Source of the DNA: Virgibacillus senegalensis
GTDB lineage: Bacteria > Bacillota > Bacilli > Bacillales > Amphibacillaceae
DNA length: 64,000 nucleotides
Assembly: GCF_000821245.2 (NCBI RefSeq)
Contig: NZ_LN611425.1
Location: 1,647,212 to 1,711,211, forward strand
Direction of reading: 5' to 3'
The translations under genes were made by a program, and so were the position numbers. This document shows, piece after piece, positions 26,471-35,854 of the stretch. Below the pieces are notes generated by a model, which saw nothing but the letters and a program-made list of their open reading frames with translations, was not told where the DNA came from and did not search any database. How positions within the stretch are numbered: the stretch's first letter is position 1; each line of letters starts with the position of its first letter.

Positions 26471-26511
26471 AAGACTGCCTCCATCGCTTTGTTAAGCAGG
26501 CAGTCTTTTTT
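26471..26511 (+). terminator. Terminator of the ferritin-like gene
   Basis: AAGACTGCCT and AGGCAGTCTT pair and are followed by a T-run. Confidence 0.85.
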
Positions 26512-26585
26512 AGTTGTGTCTGAATCGATCTCAATGAAACGGAGGATGAACTATCCATCTCGTGTCATGGTTACCTAAAATAATT

Positions 26586-26866
26586 TTATTTCAAAAAGCG
26601 ACGAACCAGTTTCAAATTTTTCTCATTGTAAGGCGGAAACAAAAGCCGCACATTAATGTTAGTACCTGTCTTTAGAATGCTCTTTTCGTGTGAAAAAGTA
26701 GTAAAGCTATAATGACCGTGGTAGGCTTCTATCCGGAGTCACCCACCCCGCCAAAAGGCAGTTCAGGATTTGCCAAATGCGTCACCGTATTATTGATACT
26801 TACCCCTCCAGAAGAGACTTCCGTCAACACTTTTTCTTGCACTGACATCCCATTAGTAAGAGCCAT
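26586..26866 (-). pseudogene. Decayed C-terminal end of an aldehyde dehydrogenase
   Basis: On the reverse strand one frame reads [20 protein letters not shown], then [16 protein letters not shown], then a stop. After a +1 shift the protein continues AYHGHYSFTTFSHEKSILKT and INVRLLFPPYNEKNLKLV to RRFLK and a stop (26586-26588). Together these are the last about 90 residues of a YwdH/AldH-type aldehyde dehydrogenase, with the conserved GG(V)SINNT, LPFGGVG-SG and YHG-SF-TFSH motifs. The catalytic and NAD-binding parts are missing, and the upstream end runs into the yhaA promoter region. It cannot code for a working enzyme. Confidence 0.85.
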
Positions 26867-26953
26867 TTTTCGGCAGACTGTCCGCCGGTTGCTTTCACTT
26901 TTCTTCCATCATTGCTGTGGTATACTGGTGAGAAAGGTAAAGGGGGAATTGTT

Positions 26954-28123
26954 TTGTGGAATGAAATCATGACTCGGTTGGATGATTACTATCAGGAAAT
27001 GGTGGATATCCGCCGGTATTTGCACCAATATCCAGAGTTGTCTTTCCAAGAAGAAAAAACGTCCCAGTATATTGCCGATACATATGAAAAACTAGGGATT
27101 CCTTATCAGACAAAAGTCGGCGGTAACGGAGTAGTCGCAACCTTGGAAGGCGGCAAGCCGGGGAAAAAAGTTGCATTGCGCGCTGATTTTGATGCGCTTC
27201 CGATTCAGGATGAAAAAGATGTACCTTATAAATCAAAAGTGGATGGTGTCATGCATGCATGTGGTCATGATGGCCACACGGCAACATTGCTTGTCCTTGC
27301 CAAAGTTCTGCATGAATTCAAGGAAGAACTTCCGGGCACCGTAGTATTTGTCCACCAGCATGCAGAGGAGCTGGCTCCAGGCGGTGCAAAACCGATTGTT
27401 GAATCGGGAATACTCGATGACGTGGACGCCGTATTCGGCACCCATCTGTGGTCCAATACTCCAGTCGGTACGGTGGAGACATCATTGAAGGAGTTTATGG
27501 CAGGAGCAGATCGCTTTGAAATCAACATCAAAGGCAAAGGCGGACATGGAGCCCAGCCACATCAGACAAAAGATGCGATTGTGATCGGTTCTCAATTGGT
27601 CACGACGTTACAGAATATCGTGAGCCGCAGGATCGACCCGCTCGGCACGGCCGTCTTGACAATTGGCACCTTCCAATCGGGCAGTACCTTCAATATCATC
27701 GCTGATACTGCGAAAATAACCGGCACTGTCCGGACATTTGACCCGGAGATTCAAAACTTGATCATCGAAGAGATGGAAAAAATAATTAAAGGTGTCTGCA
27801 CCGGTAATGATGCCAATTATGAATTTCATTATGAAAAAGGGTATCCGCCAGTTATCAACCATCCGGAAGAAGCAGCTCTCGTTTTAAAGGCTGCAGAGCA
27901 AGTACCGGGCGTGGAACATTCCCAGGAGGTTGTTCCAGGGATGGTAGGAGAAGATTTCTCTTATTACATTTTGGAAAAACCGGGCGCATTCTTTTTTACT
28001 GGAGCAAAAAAAGAAGACCATTATTATCCGCACCATCATCCGATGTTTGATATTGATGAACGTGCGCTTCCCATCGCAGCGAAAACGCTGGCCCAAACGT
28101 ACAAGGCTTATCAAGAAAAATAA
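26954..28123 (+). CDS. yhaA: M20-family amidohydrolase YhaA (N-acyl-amino acid hydrolase type)
   Basis: A 389-residue zinc amidohydrolase that removes acyl groups from N-acyl amino acids or related amides. Metal ligands are in MHACGHDGHTA and VHQHAEELAPGGA, with ALRADFDALPI before and PGMVGEDFSYY after. The lid domain (KGKGGHGAQPHQTKDA) is present. I use a TTG at 26954 (MWNEIMTRLDDYYQ), with AAGGGGG 7 bp upstream; a longer reading from 26912 lacks a ribosome site. An extended -10 (TGGTATACT at 26919-26927) is the likely promoter. Its stop lies 2 bp from the convergent ecsC stop. Confidence 0.9.
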   Translation: MWNEIMTRLDDYYQEMVDIRRYLHQYPELSFQEEKTSQYIADTYEKLGIPYQTKVGGNGVVATLEGGKPGKKVALRADFDALPIQDEKDVPYKSKVDGVMHACGHDGHTATLLVLAKVLHEFKEELPGTVVFVHQHAEELAPGGAKPIVESGILDDVDAVFGTHLWSNTPVGTVETSLKEFMAGADRFEINIKGKGGHGAQPHQTKDAIVIGSQLVTTLQNIVSRRIDPLGTAVLTIGTFQSGSTFNIIADTAKITGTVRTFDPEIQNLIIEEMEKIIKGVCTGNDANYEFHYEKGYPPVINHPEEAALVLKAAEQVPGVEHSQEVVPGMVGEDFSYYILEKPGAFFFTGAKKEDHYYPHHHPMFDIDERALPIAAKTLAQTYKAYQEK

Positions 28124-28125
28124 AA

Positions 28126-28842
28126 TCAAGTTAACAAACGGAGACGGTACATATTCATGGCTGTCTCCCCTAATTTATCCAAAAATCGGCCGTTTGCGAC
28201 GGCTCCCACCAGTGCGCCAAAGCCGGGGACCAATTGCAGCATTTTCGCTAGATCGATGGTATCCCGATACTCCTGCTGCAAGGTTCGCCAATCGACTTGA
28301 CGCACCCATTCTTTCGCTTCCTGCCAATTCACAAGTATATCCAAGACCTCCTGTCTTTTCTTTTCACTCGAAAAAGCAAGCAGGAACACGTGGAGCAAAA
28401 ACACTCTTTCCTCATGCTTCCTAACATCAAAACCATACAGTTGGCCAACATCGAACAAAAATTTCATTTTGATACCGAGCAGCATCGGAAAATCAGCCAT
28501 TCCGAGCAAGATCCCACCGGCACCCGTTCCTGCTCCTTCAATCATTGCTGTCCGTTTATACTGTTTAAGCCGGCGTTCGACAGCTTTTTCTTTTGCCTCC
28601 AGCGTAACAATACCCGCATCTTCTACAGGAAGTATATAACGCGAAGAGGTCAGTGTCAGCTCAATCATGGACCGGATGCTTTCAGTTACCAGCTGATGAG
28701 CCTGATCGGGAATCTTTTGGTTTATCTTATTTTGGATATGCTTGGAACTGCGTTGAATCATCGATGATTTTCTTCCGGCCGATTGAACAAACCGGCGCGC
28801 TTCAGAAAGCGCCTTTTGTTCATATTTCCCTACATCCGCCAT
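28126..28842 (-). CDS. ecsC: EcsC family protein
   Basis: A 238-residue protein of the EcsC family, third gene of the ecs operon. It carries a hydrophobic glycine-rich central part (EGAGTGAGGILLGMADFPML) and the end LVPGFGALVGAVANGRFLD, both typical of the family. Its function is not well known; B. subtilis ecsC is not needed for the EcsAB effects. The ATG at 28842 has AAGGAG 9 bp upstream, overlapping the ecsB end region. It converges with yhaA. Confidence 0.88.
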   Translation of the reverse strand: MADVGKYEQKALSEARRFVQSAGRKSSMIQRSSKHIQNKINQKIPDQAHQLVTESIRSMIELTLTSSRYILPVEDAGIVTLEAKEKAVERRLKQYKRTAMIEGAGTGAGGILLGMADFPMLLGIKMKFLFDVGQLYGFDVRKHEERVFLLHVFLLAFSSEKKRQEVLDILVNWQEAKEWVRQVDWRTLQQEYRDTIDLAKMLQLVPGFGALVGAVANGRFLDKLGETAMNMYRLRLLT

Positions 28843-28854
28843 GAGAAGCACTCC

Positions 28855-30069
28855 TTACACAAGTCGTTTTCTTACATAGCCGTTAACGAACCAATAACTG
28901 AAAACAGCTCCGGCCGCCCATACGATCAAAAGCCCCATGAAAAGCTGCATAAACAGGAACAACAAGCCAAAAAGGAAAGTCTGGATAAGCATCAACTGCA
29001 GCAGCCAACGGAGCAGGGCACTGCTTCGCCACTCCTTCTTCACAGGATATAAATCCAGCCAGACAACTGTGCGGTGATGCTTCCACAAGCTCGTCATTTG
29101 AAAGCCGCTTAAATAAAGGAATAGCAGACAAAAGATTATTTTCATCCATATGTTCGGAACAAAAAACGCTGCCAGACCGCCGATAACGAGTAATCGAACG
29201 TACATCCCCAAGTAATCACTGCTTCTAGCAGCTGTGATCCGGTACAGATAAGCGAAAGCTTGATCTTGGCGGAATGGGATGCGCTTCACCAGAAGTGCTA
29301 CAAGCCAATGTCGCTTTTTCACCTGGTTTTTCAGGTGCGGTACATCGGTAAACATATTGGCAAGCCGGTAAAAAGAACGCATTCTGGCACGATCCTTCTC
29401 GACAAGTACGTCCCAAACAAGTCCTCCGTTTTTTCGAGCCAAAAAATAGTCGTAAGCAAAAATGCCTGCCAATAGCAAAGTCGTAATTCCTGCAAGCAGA
29501 TTTTCCCCGCTTACAAATAAATAAAAGACCGTAACATTAAGGATGCTCCTGACGATGAAATCAACCATCCGGATATTGGCATCACGCACTCTCAATATCC
29601 ACCAGGAAGCAGCTAGATTCCATGCCTTGAACAAAACAAATAAAAGCAGGATCAAGGAATACGCAGGGCCTTCCATCCCCGCATATGCGGCATGATATAA
29701 AGGGGCCAATGCCGCTGCAGTAAGGGCAAGCAAATATATCTGGATCACAAAACTATAAATAATCGCATTCCGGAAATAAGGCTTCATTTTCATCTCTGCA
29801 GGCAGCAAAAACACAAGGTCTGCTTCCTTTAGTAACGTCCGTACCGGGCTGTAGGCAGCAATGGCACCAAACACGATACCGATCACAAGAGCTGCCGGGA
29901 AGTTCTCTGGTATATTCGCAAGCCAGCGCTGATAATAATAGGCGAGCGCTGAAACGATAAACAGCATAGCGATCACCAGGTGTCCTGTGAAAATGTACCT
30001 TAAATAACGACTGATTTCTTTCATATGGGAAGTGAACCTGTCCTTGAAAAATTGATTGGCCTCAAACAT
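28855..30069 (-). CDS. ecsB: ABC transporter membrane protein EcsB
   Basis: A 404-residue permease with about nine hydrophobic segments, starting MFEANQFFKDRFTSHMKEIS. Conserved features include ARKNGGLVWDVLVEKDRARM and RMRSFYRLANMFTDVPHLKN. EcsB pairs with EcsA; in B. subtilis loss of EcsAB affects secretion, competence and intramembrane proteolysis by RasP. It overlaps ecsA by 8 bp, which suggests coupled translation. GAAGATAGCC precedes the ATG weakly, in line with coupling. Confidence 0.92.
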   Translation of the reverse strand: MFEANQFFKDRFTSHMKEISRYLRYIFTGHLVIAMLFIVSALAYYYQRWLANIPENFPAALVIGIVFGAIAAYSPVRTLLKEADLVFLLPAEMKMKPYFRNAIIYSFVIQIYLLALTAAALAPLYHAAYAGMEGPAYSLILLLFVLFKAWNLAASWWILRVRDANIRMVDFIVRSILNVTVFYLFVSGENLLAGITTLLLAGIFAYDYFLARKNGGLVWDVLVEKDRARMRSFYRLANMFTDVPHLKNQVKKRHWLVALLVKRIPFRQDQAFAYLYRITAARSSDYLGMYVRLLVIGGLAAFFVPNIWMKIIFCLLFLYLSGFQMTSLWKHHRTVVWLDLYPVKKEWRSSALLRWLLQLMLIQTFLFGLLFLFMQLFMGLLIVWAAGAVFSYWFVNGYVRKRLV

Positions 30070-30805
30070 GGCTATCTTCCTTTGTCAATTCCACATACAA
30101 GTCATCAAGCGTGGCTTGTTCCATGCCAAATTGATTCCTCAAATCCCGCAAAGTCCCTTGGGCGCGTATTTTCCCATCATGAAGAATGACAAACCGGTCG
30201 CAGTAACGTTCGGCCGTGGCGAGGATATGAGTAGACATCAGCACACCGCCGCCCTTTTCCTTAACTTCATTCATCAGTTGTAAGTAAGACTGGATTCCTA
30301 AAGGATCGAGGCCGACAAACGGCTCGTCCACGACATACAATGGTGGGTCTACTAGAAAGGAGCACATGATCATTACCTTTTGCCGCATTCCCTTGGAAAA
30401 ATGGACAGGGAACCACTTCATTTTCTTCTCAAGCCGAAACTCTTTTAGAAGGGGTGTCAAACGCTGCTGAAAGGTTTGCTCATCAATACCGTATGCCATA
30501 GCTGTCAAACGCAAATGCTCCTCCAGCGTCAATTCATCGTACAAAACAGGCATTTCGGGTATATAGGTGAATTTACTGCGATATGCTTCAGGTGCCTCTT
30601 GAAAAGTTTTCCCTTCAATGGCAACTTTCCCTTGCTTCGGCTGCATCAGCCCAATAATGTGCTTGATTGTGGTACTTTTACCAGCACCGTTTAAGCCGAT
30701 CAATCCTACAATTTCATTAGGAAATACATCGAACGATACATCTTGCAAAACATTTTTATGTGTGTATCCGCCGGACATGTTTTCAATATGTAATAAAGGT
30801 TCCAA
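30062..30805 (-). CDS. ecsA: ABC transporter ATP-binding protein EcsA
   Basis: A 247-residue ABC ATPase. Walker A is GLIGLNGAGKSTTIKHI, the signature FSKGMRQKVMIM (as in EcsA rather than LSGGQ), and Walker B LYVVDEPFVGLDPLG. I start at a TTG at 30805 (MEPLLHIENMSGGYT) because GGAGGTAGGGAA is perfectly placed; the reading from 30859 adds an 18-residue tail with no ribosome site. It heads the ecsABC operon and diverges from hit across a 490-bp gap that holds a candidate RNA. Confidence 0.93.
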   Translation of the reverse strand: MEPLLHIENMSGGYTHKNVLQDVSFDVFPNEIVGLIGLNGAGKSTTIKHIIGLMQPKQGKVAIEGKTFQEAPEAYRSKFTYIPEMPVLYDELTLEEHLRLTAMAYGIDEQTFQQRLTPLLKEFRLEKKMKWFPVHFSKGMRQKVMIMCSFLVDPPLYVVDEPFVGLDPLGIQSYLQLMNEVKEKGGGVLMSTHILATAERYCDRFVILHDGKIRAQGTLRDLRNQFGMEQATLDDLYVELTKEDSHV

Positions 30806-31153
30806 TTCCCTACCTCCGTTTCCATCAGCATTATTTACTGATCGTACGTCCTTAATCAATCAAATTTTATCACTTCATGACGGGATTTACCAAAAAAAGA
30901 ATGAATACGAAGGCAACCTGTAACACAAACTGTAAAGGAAGAAGACAGGATACATCTCCACTACCCGGAATGAGGTGTTGGTGATCGACCATCTAGTGAA
31001 AACTTATTAAACCTTTTCCTTCAGGAAACAACTACTTCAGTCAAATGGGGTGTTGACAAAAGGTTTTCAACGGTAATGAACTGAATCACATGATTCTCAT
31101 TAATTACTACAAGTTATTCTACAGATGCTGAAAATATCCTTCTTCTTCGGCAG

Positions 31154-31222
31154 CGGGCCGTTCCAGCGCAGGTAAGTCCAACCGGATGACTTTTCCTGCC
31201 AGGACGGCCCGTTTGTTTCTTT
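31154..31222 (+). terminator. Orphan hairpin with T-rich tail upstream of hit
   Basis: CGGGCCGT (31154-31161) pairs with ACGGCCCG (31204-31211); inside, GCAGG pairs with CCTGC and AAGTC with GACTT. TTTGTTTCTTT follows. It looks like a Rho-independent terminator on the forward strand, but no forward gene lies between 30806 and here. It is 77 bp before the hit start. A TTGACA at 31053 might start a transcript of about 130 nt. The rest of the 30806-31299 gap shows no coding sequence. Confidence 0.55.
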
Positions 31223-31299
31223 ACAGACAAAGTTGCTTTACATCCACCTCTGATCCTTTATACAATGAAATATAATAAGTACATAAAAGGAGCGATTGT

Positions 31300-31728
31300 A
31301 TGAGCCACACGGAGGATTGTATTTTCTGTAAAATAGCAGCAGGAGAAATTCCTTCTGCCAAAGTGTATGAAGATGAGCATGTGTATGCCTTTCTGGACTT
31401 AAGCCAAGTGACAAAGGGACATACTTTGATCATTCCGAAAACACACGCAAAGAACATTTATGAAACGCCGCCGGAGGTTGCCCAGGAACTGTTCAAGAAA
31501 GTTCCAAAGGTGGCAAATGCCATCAAGGAAGCTTTTCAGCCGGTCGGCCTTAATCTACTTAACAATAATGAGGAACCTGCAGGACAATCCGTTTTTCACC
31601 TACATATCCATTTGATTCCCCGTTACGGAAAAGGGGACGGCTTTGATGCCATTTGGAAAACGAATGCCAACGCCTATTCCCAGGATGATTTGCAGCAAAT
31701 CGCAGGTACGATCGGCAATTATCTATAA
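31300..31728 (+). CDS. hit: HIT-family nucleotide-binding protein
   Basis: A 142-residue histidine-triad protein. The HxHxHxx motif is HLHIHLIP, preceded by N-terminal CIFCKIAAGEIPSAKVY and GHTLIIPKTHAKN. Such proteins hydrolyse nucleoside phosphoramidates (HinT-like). The ATG has AAAGGAG upstream. The position between ecsA (divergent) and yhaH is the B. subtilis order. The mid-region GQSVFHLHIHL matches the family closely. Confidence 0.93.
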   Translation: MSHTEDCIFCKIAAGEIPSAKVYEDEHVYAFLDLSQVTKGHTLIIPKTHAKNIYETPPEVAQELFKKVPKVANAIKEAFQPVGLNLLNNNEEPAGQSVFHLHIHLIPRYGKGDGFDAIWKTNANAYSQDDLQQIAGTIGNYL

Positions 31729-31835
31729 AAACAGACCTTTTAGGTATAAGGAAAAGTCAAATATCACAAATAGGTAGTTTCAACTCGGATTTTTACGAGA
31801 AAATAAGTATAATAAGAAGGAAAGGGGTGTATGTC

Positions 31836-32210
31836 ATGGCTGACAGCAAATCGGTTTTATTAGGCTTTGTAATTGGCGGGGCAATAAGCGCCGCTGCTGC
31901 CTTGCTTAGCACACCGTCTTCAGGCAAGGAGCTCCGTGGACAAATGAATGCACGAAGAGACGATTTAATGGACACATTTAAAAAATTGAAACAGGAAGGC
32001 TTCCAATTGAAGGAGCAGATTTCCCAGACATCGAAAGAAGGAGCGACGATGATCAAGGACTTATCTGCCGATATGAAAACTTCCATCGAATCCTGGAAAA
32101 ATACCATTGAACCGCACCAAAAAAACATTCAGACGTATTTGGCTCAAATCGAAGAAAGTTTAAAAGAGCTTGAAGAAAAAACGCAAAAACAAAAGTCAAA
32201 CCAAGCTTAA
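31836..32210 (+). CDS. yhaH: YtxH-domain protein YhaH
   Basis: A 124-residue protein with an N-terminal hydrophobic Gly/Ala helix (LLGFVIGGAISAAAALLSTP) typical of the YtxH domain, followed by a long amphipathic, Lys/Glu/Gln-rich helix to the end (EESLKELEEKTQKQKSNQ). B. subtilis YhaH and YtxH are linked to general stress; the function is not known. The ATG at 31836 has GGGGTG upstream, and 107 bp separate it from hit. A strong terminator follows directly. Confidence 0.85.
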   Translation: MADSKSVLLGFVIGGAISAAAALLSTPSSGKELRGQMNARRDDLMDTFKKLKQEGFQLKEQISQTSKEGATMIKDLSADMKTSIESWKNTIEPHQKNIQTYLAQIEESLKELEEKTQKQKSNQA

Positions 32211-32212
32211 AA

Positions 32213-32261
32213 GAGGCTGCCGCCAACATCACAAACAATGATGTTGGGGGGCAGCTTTTTT
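32213..32261 (+). terminator. Terminator of yhaH
   Basis: GGCTGCC...AACATCA and TGATGTT...GGCAGC form a long stem, followed by seven T. Confidence 0.85.
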
Positions 32262-32321
32262 ATTTTAATCAGGAAAAACAAGCATGCTTCTACTTGTCTT
32301 AATCATTTTCTTAGGTTAATA

Positions 32322-32357
32322 AAAACGGTCTGCCGATATGTTGTCGGCAGACCGTTT
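32322..32357 (-). terminator. Terminator of the opuA operon
   Basis: AACGGTCTGCCGA and TCGGCAGACCGTT form a perfect stem; on the reverse strand a TTTTTATT tail follows, 12 bp after the opuAC stop. Confidence 0.9.
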
Positions 32358-32369
32358 ACCTAGCATTTA

Positions 32370-33299
32370 TTATTCAGCTGGCTGAAGATCTTCAATAGAG
32401 TCAACGTCCATGTATTCTGGTACAACCAGGCCGATTTTGGCGCCTTCCAGGTTAGCTCCCAGATCCTCTACTTGGTCGCCATACTCTTCAAACTGTGCAC
32501 CATGAGTAGCTGGCAGCCATGCAGCAACCATTCCGTCCGCATCGCCATTTGCTACTGCTTGCCACATGACAGCATTATCAAGCGGTGTAATAGTTACATC
32601 GAATCCTTGGTCTTCCAATACTTTCTTCATCACATTCGTGGAAGCAACTTCAGAATCCCATTCCACGTATGCAAGTTCGATTGACTCTCCGTCAACTTCT
32701 TCCGTTCCTTCTGTCCACTCTGCTACTTTTTCAGCGTTGTCTTCCACCCACGTAGCAGCAGCGTCTTCTGGAGTGGTTCCATTACTGATTTCCAACATTA
32801 CTTCTTCCATATCAGCAGGTTCCCAGTTGAACTGGTCAAGGATTTTGTATGCGTTTGGCTTTTCATTTTCCAAGCCTTGGCGAACCATTGTTTTGATTTC
32901 TTCTGCTTCCCCAAAGACACCCTCAGGATCTTCTAAATATTTAAGATCATATTTTGCGAACTTCCAGTGTGGTGTCCAACCAGTAACAACAATTGGCTCT
33001 TCATTGTCATAGGCTTCTCCCAATGCTGTTGCCATCGCACCACTTGAAGAAGTTTCCACTTCCCATCCCGCTAGGCTTTCGTAAGATTCTGTTGCATTTT
33101 CGGCTGCTTGGACAACACCTGCACCTGGTTCAATACCAGTGATTGTGTAATCCACCTCTTCACTATAATTTGCTTCGCCGCCATTGTCGCTGCCCGCATT
33201 GTCTGAATCAGAACCGTCATCAGATCCACAGCCGGCAGCTACAAGTGTAAACGATAGTCCGGCTGCAAGGCCGAGATGCTTTAGATTAAGTTTAAACAT
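32370..33299 (-). CDS. opuAC: Glycine-betaine-binding lipoprotein OpuAC
   Basis: A 309-residue substrate-binding lipoprotein. The signal peptide ends in the lipobox LVAAGC, with the acylated Cys at residue 24, followed by a Ser/Asp/Gly-rich linker. The ligand-binding fold has conserved Trp-rich motifs VVTGWTPHWKFAKYDL and MVAAWLPATHGAQF (aromatic cage for the trimethylammonium group). The protein is very acidic, as is common in salt-tolerant Bacillaceae. It is the last gene of opuAA-AB-AC and precedes a strong terminator. Confidence 0.93.
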   Translation of the reverse strand: MFKLNLKHLGLAAGLSFTLVAAGCGSDDGSDSDNAGSDNGGEANYSEEVDYTITGIEPGAGVVQAAENATESYESLAGWEVETSSSGAMATALGEAYDNEEPIVVTGWTPHWKFAKYDLKYLEDPEGVFGEAEEIKTMVRQGLENEKPNAYKILDQFNWEPADMEEVMLEISNGTTPEDAAATWVEDNAEKVAEWTEGTEEVDGESIELAYVEWDSEVASTNVMKKVLEDQGFDVTITPLDNAVMWQAVANGDADGMVAAWLPATHGAQFEEYGDQVEDLGANLEGAKIGLVVPEYMDVDSIEDLQPAE

Positions 33300-33375
33300 A
33301 ACTAATAAATCTCCCCTTATTTTTATTTATATGGTTAACTTTTCAAAAAGAAAAGTTGCCAACAGTTCACGTGTT

Positions 33376-34233
33376 TTACGCATCCCCTTTTTGGGAATTC
33401 AAACTTTGAGTGAAACGATCAATGATGATAGCCAGGATAACTATTCCCAAGCCTGCTACAAATCCTGTTCCTACCTGAGCACGCTGCAAGGATGACAGCA
33501 CTTCACGGCCTAACCCTGGCGCACCAATCATTGAGGCGATAACGACCATTGACAAGGCCAGCATAACGGTTTGGTTGATACCTGCCATAATCGTCTTTTT
33601 CGCCATCGGTAGTTCAACTTTGAAAAGTTTTTGGGAACCGGTGCTTCCGAAAGCCTCCGATGCCTCCACCAATTCACTGGAAACCTGCCTGATTCCAAGG
33701 TTAGTGAATCGAACGGTCGGTGGTGTTGCAAAAATCAATGAAGCAAAAATACCTGGGACCATCCCGATACTGAAGAAGGCTACCGCCGGAATCAAATAAA
33801 CAAATGCCGGCATCGTCTGCATAAAGTCGAGAATTGGGGTAATAATCGCCTCTGCCGTTTTACTTTTCGACATCAGGATTCCAAACGGGACACCGATAAT
33901 GATCGATAGAATACTGGCGACTAAGACGAGTGTAAAAGTGAACATTAATTCTTCCCATAATCCCTGATTCCAAATTAGCAGCAGACCGATTAAGGAAAAG
34001 GCAGCCAGTCCGAAGCGCTTGCCGCTGGCAAAAAACGCCAGAACCACTACGACCAATATAACGATAACTGGTGGAATCGCAGCCAGTAAGTCAGCCAGCC
34101 ATTCCATGAATGTGCCAAAGTCATTCTTTATTGGGTTGAATAAAAAGGAAAAAGTATCTGTCAGCCAATCAGTAAAGTTGGATACCCATTCAGCAACTGG
34201 TACTTGATTGACATTCTCCATAAAATTAAGCAT
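33376..34233 (-). CDS. opuAB: Glycine-betaine transporter permease OpuAB
   Basis: A 285-residue ABC permease (OpuAB/ProW type). It has about seven membrane segments, and the loop [20 protein letters not shown] is the EAA motif that contacts the ATPase; [20 protein letters not shown] is also typical. The start at 34233 ([12 protein letters not shown]) follows GAGGTG and overlaps the end of opuAA by 8 bp, so translation is coupled. A GTG at 34239 is an alternative. Confidence 0.93.
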   Translation of the reverse strand: MLNFMENVNQVPVAEWVSNFTDWLTDTFSFLFNPIKNDFGTFMEWLADLLAAIPPVIVILVVVVLAFFASGKRFGLAAFSLIGLLLIWNQGLWEELMFTFTLVLVASILSIIIGVPFGILMSKSKTAEAIITPILDFMQTMPAFVYLIPAVAFFSIGMVPGIFASLIFATPPTVRFTNLGIRQVSSELVEASEAFGSTGSQKLFKVELPMAKKTIMAGINQTVMLALSMVVIASMIGAPGLGREVLSSLQRAQVGTGFVAGLGIVILAIIIDRFTQSLNSQKGDA

Positions 34234-35425
34234 CTTCACTGATCACCTCTGTTTCCCCGGCCAAAGCGGATATCACTGCACCTCTGACGATAATGCCCTT
34301 TAGTTTGCCGTCTTCGACAACAGCAACAGGTACAGGAGAATCATGAATGATCTCAAAGATATCGTGCATGGACGTCTCCATTCCCACTTGTGGAACATCC
34401 GTCCTTAAAATTTCATTCAAATCAGTGATTTCTCGCTTTCTTGCATCCGAAGCATCATCAGCTGTTACATAGCCTTTAATATTCCGCTTTCTATCGGTTA
34501 CATATATACTGGAAAGTCCTTCTTCTCTCATACGTTCCAGCGCCACCCTAGGACCGTGCTTTTCGATATTGATTGTTTCCGGTCGTTTCATAATGTGTTG
34601 TGCTGTCAACACCTTCGAGCGGTCAACGTCCTCTACAAATTTCTCTACATAGTCATTGGCAGGATGGACCAGAATTTCTTCCGGCGTACCGATTTGGACA
34701 ATCGATCCGTCTTTCATCAAAGCAATTCTATCTCCTATCCGCAATGCTTCGTCCAAATCATGAGTAATGAATAAGATGGTTTTTTTCATTGTTTCCTGTA
34801 AATCAAGCAATTCATCCTGCATCTCTTTTCGGATCAGAGGATCCAATGCAGAGAATGCTTCGTCCATCAACAGGACTTCCGGATCGTTCGCAAGCGCCCG
34901 TGCCAGTCCGACACGCTGCTGCATACCGCCGGAAAGCTGAGCCGGATACTGGTGGATATAGCCAGCCAAGCCGACCATTTCCAATGCTTCCTTTGCTCTT
35001 TTACTGCGTTCTTCTTTCTCTACACCTTGAATCTCCAAACCGTATTCAGCGTTTTCCAAAATTGTACGGTGTGGAAACAACGCAAATTTCTGGAATACCA
35101 TGCTCAGTTTTTCACGGCGCACACGGCGAAGGTTCTTTTTATCCATTTTCGCCAAATCTTCTCCGTCGATATAAACACTGCCTTCAGTCGGTTCGATCAG
35201 TCGATTGATTAGACGGACAAGTGTCGACTTACCACTACCCGACAAGCCCATGATTACAAAAATCTCTCCGGCTTCCACCTCAAAGGATGCCCGGTTTACG
35301 CCAACTGTATTGCCAGTTTCTTTAAGTATTTCATCTTTGGGTTTTCCTTGATCCAACAGTTTCAGCGCTTGTTTGTTATTCTTGCCGAACACTTTGGATA
35401 AACCCTGAACTTCAATTACCGGCAT
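34226..35425 (-). CDS. opuAA: Glycine-betaine transporter ATPase OpuAA with CBS domains
   Basis: A 399-residue ATPase. Walker A is [15 protein letters not shown], the signature [16 protein letters not shown], and Walker [16 protein letters not shown]. The N-terminal helix ([19 protein letters not shown]) is typical of OpuAA. Two C-terminal CBS modules (about 275-395; [19 protein letters not shown] and [20 protein letters not shown]) sense ionic strength in relatives. I start at the ATG at 35425 ([14 protein letters not shown]) with GAGAGGTG upstream. The operon imports glycine betaine during osmotic stress; a GbsR-type gene diverges from it. Confidence 0.95.
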   Translation of the reverse strand: MPVIEVQGLSKVFGKNNKQALKLLDQGKPKDEILKETGNTVGVNRASFEVEAGEIFVIMGLSGSGKSTLVRLINRLIEPTEGSVYIDGEDLAKMDKKNLRRVRREKLSMVFQKFALFPHRTILENAEYGLEIQGVEKEERSKRAKEALEMVGLAGYIHQYPAQLSGGMQQRVGLARALANDPEVLLMDEAFSALDPLIRKEMQDELLDLQETMKKTILFITHDLDEALRIGDRIALMKDGSIVQIGTPEEILVHPANDYVEKFVEDVDRSKVLTAQHIMKRPETINIEKHGPRVALERMREEGLSSIYVTDRKRNIKGYVTADDASDARKREITDLNEILRTDVPQVGMETSMHDIFEIIHDSPVPVAVVEDGKLKGIIVRGAVISALAGETEVISEDA

Positions 35426-35565
35426 GTCATTCACCTCTCTCACCTGTTGTTTTTCACTCTGCGCACACGCGGTACGCTCTTTTGTTGAATTTGGGTTATC
35501 TGTTTCGCCTATTACTTTTCTACTAGAAAAGAAAAAATCCGAACACCAAATCAATCACTCTTAAT

Positions 35566-35595
35566 ACTATATCCCTATTCATGCATAAAATTCAA
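35566..35595 (-). promoter_or_regulatory. Putative opuA promoter
   Basis: On the reverse strand, TTGAAT (35595-35590) and TATAGT (35571-35566) are 18 bp apart, a fair sigma-A promoter about 140 bp upstream of opuAA. Confidence 0.5.
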
Positions 35596-35632
35596 ACGCA
35601 ACAAACCGCTAATTTTGTATATATTTTTTATA

Positions 35633-35644
35633 CAGTTTAAACTG
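35633..35644. promoter_or_regulatory. Palindrome between opuA and the GbsR-like gene
   Basis: CAGTTTAAACTG is a perfect 12-bp palindrome within an AT-rich stretch in the divergent control region. It lies about 40 bp upstream of the likely opuA -35. A dimeric GbsR-type repressor encoded next door is the natural candidate to bind it; that is inference. The rest of 35426-35854 has no gene. Confidence 0.5.
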
Positions 35645-35854
35645 AACAAACTTTTTCGGGTATTTCCTTTAAATTACTAGGGATTGCTCCGGATATCTGC
35701 CTAATCACATCATTTAAAAAAGATCACCAATAGTGTAACCTATGATGCAGCATCTTATTTTACTATTTCCTGCAATAAAGGATGGAAATAAACATAGTTG
35801 CGGACGCTTGTATGTATGGTGGATTACTCTGGGAAAGCTTTGAGGGAGGATTAT

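Noticed and set aside
26712..26972. 86-residue forward ORF before yhaA
   Set aside because: It is antisense to the aldehyde dehydrogenase relic and runs into the yhaA start in another frame.
31220..31457. 78-residue reverse ORF over the start of hit
   Set aside because: It is antisense to the HIT gene, with no ribosome site.
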